DNA of 39,252 nt from a virus. Numbering within the stretch: position 1 is the first letter of the stretch; each line of letters starts with the position of its first letter. The notes beneath the pieces were generated by a model that did no database searches, was not told the DNA's origin, and saw only the letters and a program-made list of their open reading frames with translations. Where the stretch lies: positions 1 to 39,252 of IMG/VR virus record IMGVR_UViG_3300008267_000122; one strand, given 5' to 3'. Below are positions 36,106 through 39,252 of this stretch, piece by piece. Both the position numbers and the translations under genes were made by a program.

Positions 36106-37035
36106 TTAGAAAGGTAAGTCATCATCTTCTTCATCATCATCAAAAGATGTTACTTCTTCCTCTTCTTCAACTTCAACTACTTTAGCTTTAGGTTTTGCTT
36201 TAGTAGTATTAGTTTTTGTTAAGTCTTTAGGTTCTTCAGTAATCTCTGGTAAACTATAATTTTCAGTATGTGTTTCAGTTGAGTTACCATCAGTGTCTTT
36301 AGCTACCCATTTTTCTTGTGCTTTATCCCACATAGGTACATAACCTTGTACGATTAATGCTAAATACTCATAAGTCTTAATAGAATATACATCTTTCCAT
36401 GTTTTAGTGTTGTTATTATCTAACCACTCTTCCATTAATACTTCATCGTTTGTTAATGGTGTTGATTCTAATGCATATCCAATAGTTGTTGCTTTACCGT
36501 TAGTACCTTCTTTAATTGTTAAAATTAAATCTCTACCAGTAACCGCATCAGTAACATCATGACCACAATCTTCAATAGCACTCATGATTTTATCAAAGAT
36601 ACCTTCTTTTTTGTAGTTATGTTTAAATCTCCAGAATTTAACACCATCAGCTTCATTGTCTCTATCAATAACTTTAATAACATAGAAACGTCTAGCTGAA
36701 AATTCTTTAGCTAATTCTTTTTCATCTTCATTCCCACTAGCTAATAATAATTCTCTAGATTCACAGAAAGGACAATCTTCGTCTTTTTCATGTTTTAAAC
36801 AAGCAAATGTACTCCATTTACCATCCACTTTTTTCTCATGACCAAACATGAATTGAAAAGAAGTTTTTTCACCTTCAGATGGAGGTAAAATTCTAAATCT
36901 TTTCTTTAATGTTTTAACACCTTTTGGTAGTGATGTGTTAAAGTAGTTTTTTAAATCATACTTTTTCTCACTGCTTTTAGTTCCAACTGAAATTGATTGT
37001 TGGTACTGTTTCATCATTTCTTCATAGACACCCAT
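36106..37035 (-). CDS. Single-stranded DNA-binding protein, T4 gp32-like, with bacterial-SSB-type tip
   Basis: 309 aa. The order fits gp32: a basic N-terminal segment (KKRFRILPPSEGEKTSFQFMFGHEKK), a Zn site of the form C-x-x-H ... C-x-x-C (C79, H82, C88, C91 in ACLKHEKDEDCPFC), a core of strands and helices, and a long acidic C-terminus. T4 gp32 uses three Cys and one His for zinc. The very end reads DDDLPF, the form used by bacterial SSB (DDDIPF) to recruit partners, rather than the T4 gp32 ending. It coats single-stranded DNA at the fork. It has its own terminator and candidate promoters upstream, as expected for an abundant protein. The leader holds AAGAG near the ATG, the closest to a Shine-Dalgarno seen here. 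Confidence 0.85.
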   Translation of the reverse strand: MGVYEEMMKQYQQSISVGTKSSEKKYDLKNYFNTSLPKGVKTLKKRFRILPPSEGEKTSFQFMFGHEKKVDGKWSTFACLKHEKDEDCPFCESRELLLASGNEDEKELAKEFSARRFYVIKVIDRDNEADGVKFWRFKHNYKKEGIFDKIMSAIEDCGHDVTDAVTGRDLILTIKEGTNGKATTIGYALESTPLTNDEVLMEEWLDNNNTKTWKDVYSIKTYEYLALIVQGYVPMWDKAQEKWVAKDTDGNSTETHTENYSLPEITEEPKDLTKTNTTKAKPKAKVVEVEEEEEVTSFDDDEEDDDLPF

Positions 37036-37078
37036 GTTCTCTTGATTTTAATTGTTAATAAATTTAATAATATACACT

Positions 37079-37107
37079 AATATAATAATAAAACAACAAA
37101 TAGTCAA
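37079..37107 (-). promoter_or_regulatory. Candidate sigma-70-type promoter for the gp32-like gene
   Basis: On the minus strand TTGACT, 17 nt, TATATT, ending about 44 nt before the ATG. The spacing is ideal. In AT-rich DNA the -10 match is weak evidence, but the TTGACT hexamer is less likely by chance. Confidence 0.5.
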
Positions 37108-37150
37108 GCACTTATGACCAATAATTTATCTTATTATCAAATTACATTTA

Positions 37151-37182
37151 CAAAATTATACATTTAAATTAGATAAAACAAC
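37151..37182 (-). promoter_or_regulatory. Candidate Bacteroidota-type promoter for the gp32-like gene
   Basis: On the minus strand GTTG, 20 nt, TAATTTTG. The Bacteroidota consensus is TTTG/TTG about 19-21 nt before TAnnTTTG, so both the spacing and the -7 element fit. It lies immediately after the terminator of the preceding unit and about 115 nt before the ATG. The 37036-37198 stretch holds no gene. Confidence 0.5.
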
Positions 37183-37198
37183 TTTTTTAATAAAAAAA

Positions 37199-37224
37199 AA
37201 GAGCTAATTTTAAAATTAGCTCTT
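37199..37224 (-). terminator. Strong rho-independent terminator after the 260-aa gene
   Basis: An inverted repeat with 10-bp arms (aagagctaat and attagctctt) plus a central tttaaa that can extend the pairing. On the minus strand it is followed by a long T-tract. It lies 20 nt past the 260-aa gene's stop codon. Confidence 0.85.
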
Positions 37225-37243
37225 AATCAGAATATTAATATAT

Positions 37244-38026
37244 TTAAATTTCTTCTTCTTCATATGGATTGTCTTCAAAACTATCTTTAATTTTATTGTC
37301 ATCCATGTCTTCGATATCTTTATTGGTTAAAACATAATTACCTTCTTCATCTTTAGTTTCTTCATCTTCCATTCCAGTATCATAAGGTGAATCCTTATGG
37401 TCTGCCCAGAATTGAGATAATGTAATATTATAAGGATAAGAATCCATTGAACGTAATTTTACTTGTTCATCTGGTGTTGGCATTCTTTTTTCTAACTCCT
37501 TTTCTAATGTGTCTATTTTATTTGAAATTTGACTCATAGACTCTAATTTACCTTGTAGAGTATCAACCATACTTAATAATCTTTCAACATTAGAATTTGC
37601 ATTATCTGCTGATTGCTTAGCTTCTTTAGTACCATTAACCAATTCGGTAACATCCAATTCTACTTCACCATCACTTGTGTCATCACCAGTTGCTAATTCA
37701 TCATCTACTGGCATTTCATTATCAACTGGATTATCATCGACTGGTTGTGTATCTAAATCTTCTTGGTTAGAATCATCAGGATTAAATTCTTCTGGAGATG
37801 GAATACCACCATCATCAGGATTATTATCATTTTCTGGAGTTTCATTAGGAATTTCTTCTTCGTCTTCTTCTTCTAAACTACCATAAATTAATTTATCTTT
37901 ATCTGGGTCAAGATTTTCTGAATGAAATGAAAATGATTCATCAATTTTATCTTTATAGAAATCATAATTTAATAGATTATGAAATCTTTTAATTTCTTCA
38001 TTTAATAATTGTTTATTTTTTTTCAT
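37244..38026 (-). CDS. Acidic coiled-coil protein, function unknown
   Basis: 260 aa. The basic, helical N-terminus (MKKNKQLLNEEIKRFHNLLNY) precedes a very acidic Asp/Glu/Pro region (about 48-120). About 130-182 is a predicted coiled coil (NSNVERLLSMVDTLQGKLESM, KIDTLEKELEKRM). A conserved-looking LRSMDSYPYNITLSQFW follows, then an acidic tail. The profile is like phage scaffold or head-core proteins, and similar 'SxDSYP(Y/F)N' segments occur in other Bacteroidota phages, but no family is certain. It is the last gene of the unit that starts at 39240 and is closed by a strong terminator. Not an enzyme by any visible motif. Confidence 0.6.
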   Translation of the reverse strand: MKKNKQLLNEEIKRFHNLLNYDFYKDKIDESFSFHSENLDPDKDKLIYGSLEEEDEEEIPNETPENDNNPDDGGIPSPEEFNPDDSNQEDLDTQPVDDNPVDNEMPVDDELATGDDTSDGEVELDVTELVNGTKEAKQSADNANSNVERLLSMVDTLQGKLESMSQISNKIDTLEKELEKRMPTPDEQVKLRSMDSYPYNITLSQFWADHKDSPYDTGMEDEETKDEEGNYVLTNKDIEDMDDNKIKDSFEDNPYEEEEI

Positions 38027-38033
38027 AAAAAAA

Positions 38034-38195
38034 TTATATTAATAATTGTCTACCGTCTTCAGTAATTATTTTTTTATTAATTCTTTCAACCAATTCTTTT
38101 GGTTCTTTAATCTTACAATCGTTTTCGTTACATTCTGTGTTATTTAAAAACTCATCAAGATTATTTTCTAAATTTTTATTTTTTTCAGTATTCAT
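38034..38195 (-). CDS. Small hypothetical protein (53 aa)
   Basis: A short reading frame between the 133-aa and 260-aa genes: ATG at 38195, TAA at 38034. It begins MNTEKNKNLENNLDEFLNNT and ends EDGRQLLI. Its charged, helical composition (KELVERINKKIITEDGRQLL at the C-terminus) resembles other small phage proteins. The gap it fills (38027-38246) would otherwise be unusually long for this genome. There is a small CxxxxC pair. No Shine-Dalgarno, like its neighbours. Function unknown. Confidence 0.55.
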   Translation of the reverse strand: MNTEKNKNLENNLDEFLNNTECNENDCKIKEPKELVERINKKIITEDGRQLLI

Positions 38196-38246
38196 AATCT
38201 AAGTTATTTGATAATAAATTATTTTATATATAAATATCTTAAAATA

Positions 38247-38648
38247 TTAAAAAACACGTTTTATGTTATATAATGTTAATTCATCATTTTTAATTATTAA
38301 CATTTTATTTTGAAAAGCGTTCCAATCTATTTTATATTTTTTATAATCTATATTACCTTCTTCAGCATCAGTTAGCTCAAGAATTAATTTATTAAGTGCA
38401 TTTATAGTGTATATTGCATCACCTTTTTTATGTATAAGTAATGCATTAGGGAATAAATCTCTGAAATTTATTTTTTTATTGTTTTTTATTGTAAATTTAA
38501 ATGTTACTATTAATTTATCTTCTTCATCTAAATTTTTATACCCAAAAACCTTATCATTAGGTATTGAGAACTTTTTTTCCAAATAACCTAAGAACCAATC
38601 TAATCGTTCTGGAAATATGAATGATGCTAATAATACTGTTTTATCCAT
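38247..38648 (-). CDS. Conserved-looking hypothetical protein (133 aa)
   Basis: 133 aa. It reads PERLDWFLGYLEKKFSIPNDKVFGY, LIVTFKFTI, INFRDLFPNALLIHKKGDAIYTINALNKLI, and IDWNAFQNKMLII. The mix of a helix and strands suggests a small globular protein. I recall similar proteins in other T4-like and Bacteroidota phages, but cannot assign a role. It overlaps the 199-aa gene by 8 nt, so the two are translated together. Confidence 0.6.
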   Translation of the reverse strand: MDKTVLLASFIFPERLDWFLGYLEKKFSIPNDKVFGYKNLDEEDKLIVTFKFTIKNNKKINFRDLFPNALLIHKKGDAIYTINALNKLILELTDAEEGNIDYKKYKIDWNAFQNKMLIIKNDELTLYNIKRVF

Positions 38649-39240
38649 GATTGTTTATAAAATATAAGTATGGAATGTATTTATAATCGTAATTTAAATT
38701 TTCCATATAATCTTTATATTCTATAAGTATTTCTTCACTTGTTAAAAAGTCATTAATAAAAGATTTTAAATATATAAATAATTTATTAACATCTCTATTC
38801 ACATATTTTATTATATCTAGATTTATACCGTATATAACATCATCAGCATAAATATATACCATTTCATTAATATGAAACAATACTTTATTATTTTTTAATT
38901 TTATTTCTTTAAATTTATCTAATATTTCAGTGTTTGTTAAAAGGATGAAATCTAAATATTCATATTTAATTTCTAATAATAAATTTTTATATGAATGAGT
39001 TTTAAAATTATATAAATCTTCTTCATATAAATCCCTTTGTTCTGTTATATAAAAAGTCCAAAAGATATCGTCAGATAATTTTCTATTAAAATAATCAGCA
39101 TTAGGGTTTATTTCTTTAACTATATCCCAACCAATAATTAATGTGGGTAGATTCTCTATTATTTTATCTAGAGAATCTATCACATTAAAATCATTATTAA
39201 TTTTTAATTGATTATTTGTAACTATGTTTGCAACTTTCAT
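38641..39240 (-). CDS. Hypothetical protein (199 aa) heading the uppermost unit in the window
   Basis: 199 aa. Motifs: LPTLIIGWDIVKEINPNADYFNRKLSDDIFWTFYITEQRDLYEEDL, then Lys/Ile/Tyr-rich helices and strands (IYADDVIYGINLDIIKYVNRDV). It is not recognised. Its ATG at 39240 is 12 nt from the window edge. The leader contains TATATTTG (39245-39252), which matches the Bacteroidota TAnnTTTG element, but it sits almost on the start codon, so it may be chance or indicate a nearly leaderless message. The upstream part cannot be judged. Confidence 0.6.
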   Translation of the reverse strand: MKVANIVTNNQLKINNDFNVIDSLDKIIENLPTLIIGWDIVKEINPNADYFNRKLSDDIFWTFYITEQRDLYEEDLYNFKTHSYKNLLLEIKYEYLDFILLTNTEILDKFKEIKLKNNKVLFHINEMVYIYADDVIYGINLDIIKYVNRDVNKLFIYLKSFINDFLTSEEILIEYKDYMENLNYDYKYIPYLYFINNHG

Positions 39241-39252
39241 AATGCAAATATA

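Noticed and set aside
1-39252. tRNA genes
   Set aside because: No cloverleaf-like stretch with the T-loop GTTCRA pattern and paired arms was noticed in the intergenic gaps, all of which are about 210 nt or shorter; this was a visual reading only.

Overview
This window is about 39 kb of a large tailed-phage genome. It is strongly AT-rich and tightly packed, and every convincing gene lies on the minus strand, so transcription runs from high to low coordinates. A gp25-type baseplate wedge protein beside a gp6/Baseplate_J-type protein points to a contractile-tail (T4-like, myovirus-type) particle. UvsX/RecA, gp32-type SSB, DnaB-type helicase, a T4 RNase H/FEN-type nuclease and class Ia ribonucleotide reductase point to self-directed replication.

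The host is probably a member of Bacteroidota, perhaps a flavobacterium. This is inferred from three things. The start codons I checked have A/T-rich leaders with almost no Shine-Dalgarno sequence. One candidate promoter fits the Bacteroidota form (TTG, about 20 nt, TAnnTTTG). A 1616-residue virion protein carries four SprB-like repeats, a module typical of Bacteroidota surface adhesins.

Layout in transcription order: (1) 39240-37244, two conserved-looking hypothetical proteins, an unlisted 53-residue gene and an acidic coiled-coil protein, closed by a strong terminator at about 37199-37224. (2) A promoter region at about 37079-37182, then the gp32-like SSB, followed by a hairpin at 36070-36094. 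(3) The replication and nucleotide block: UvsX, FEN/RNase H, an unknown 184-residue protein, the helicase, NrdB, a free-standing homing-endonuclease-like gene, and NrdA, closed by a terminator at 26967-26991. (4) A promoter at about 26923-26951 and then a long structural run: gp25-like, gp6-like, a small acidic membrane protein, the 1616-residue protein, several unknown tail/baseplate proteins, a 951-residue baseplate-type protein, a group of proteins sharing an FD(L/T)EDY N-terminal tag, a DUF1566/C-type-lectin-like protein, and two paralogous tail-fibre-like proteins at the low end.

The replication block supplies recombination and helicase activity, primer and flap removal, and dNTPs. The structural block builds the baseplate and host-contact parts. 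Capsid, portal, terminase, tail sheath, lysis, tRNA and polymerase genes are not in this window. The most interesting items are the SprB-like repeats in a virion protein, the shared FDLEDY tag, the endonuclease between nrdB and nrdA, the DUF1566 domain (a possible diversified receptor-binding domain), a bacterial-SSB-like tip on the phage SSB, and two near-identical promoter candidates in front of structural genes.
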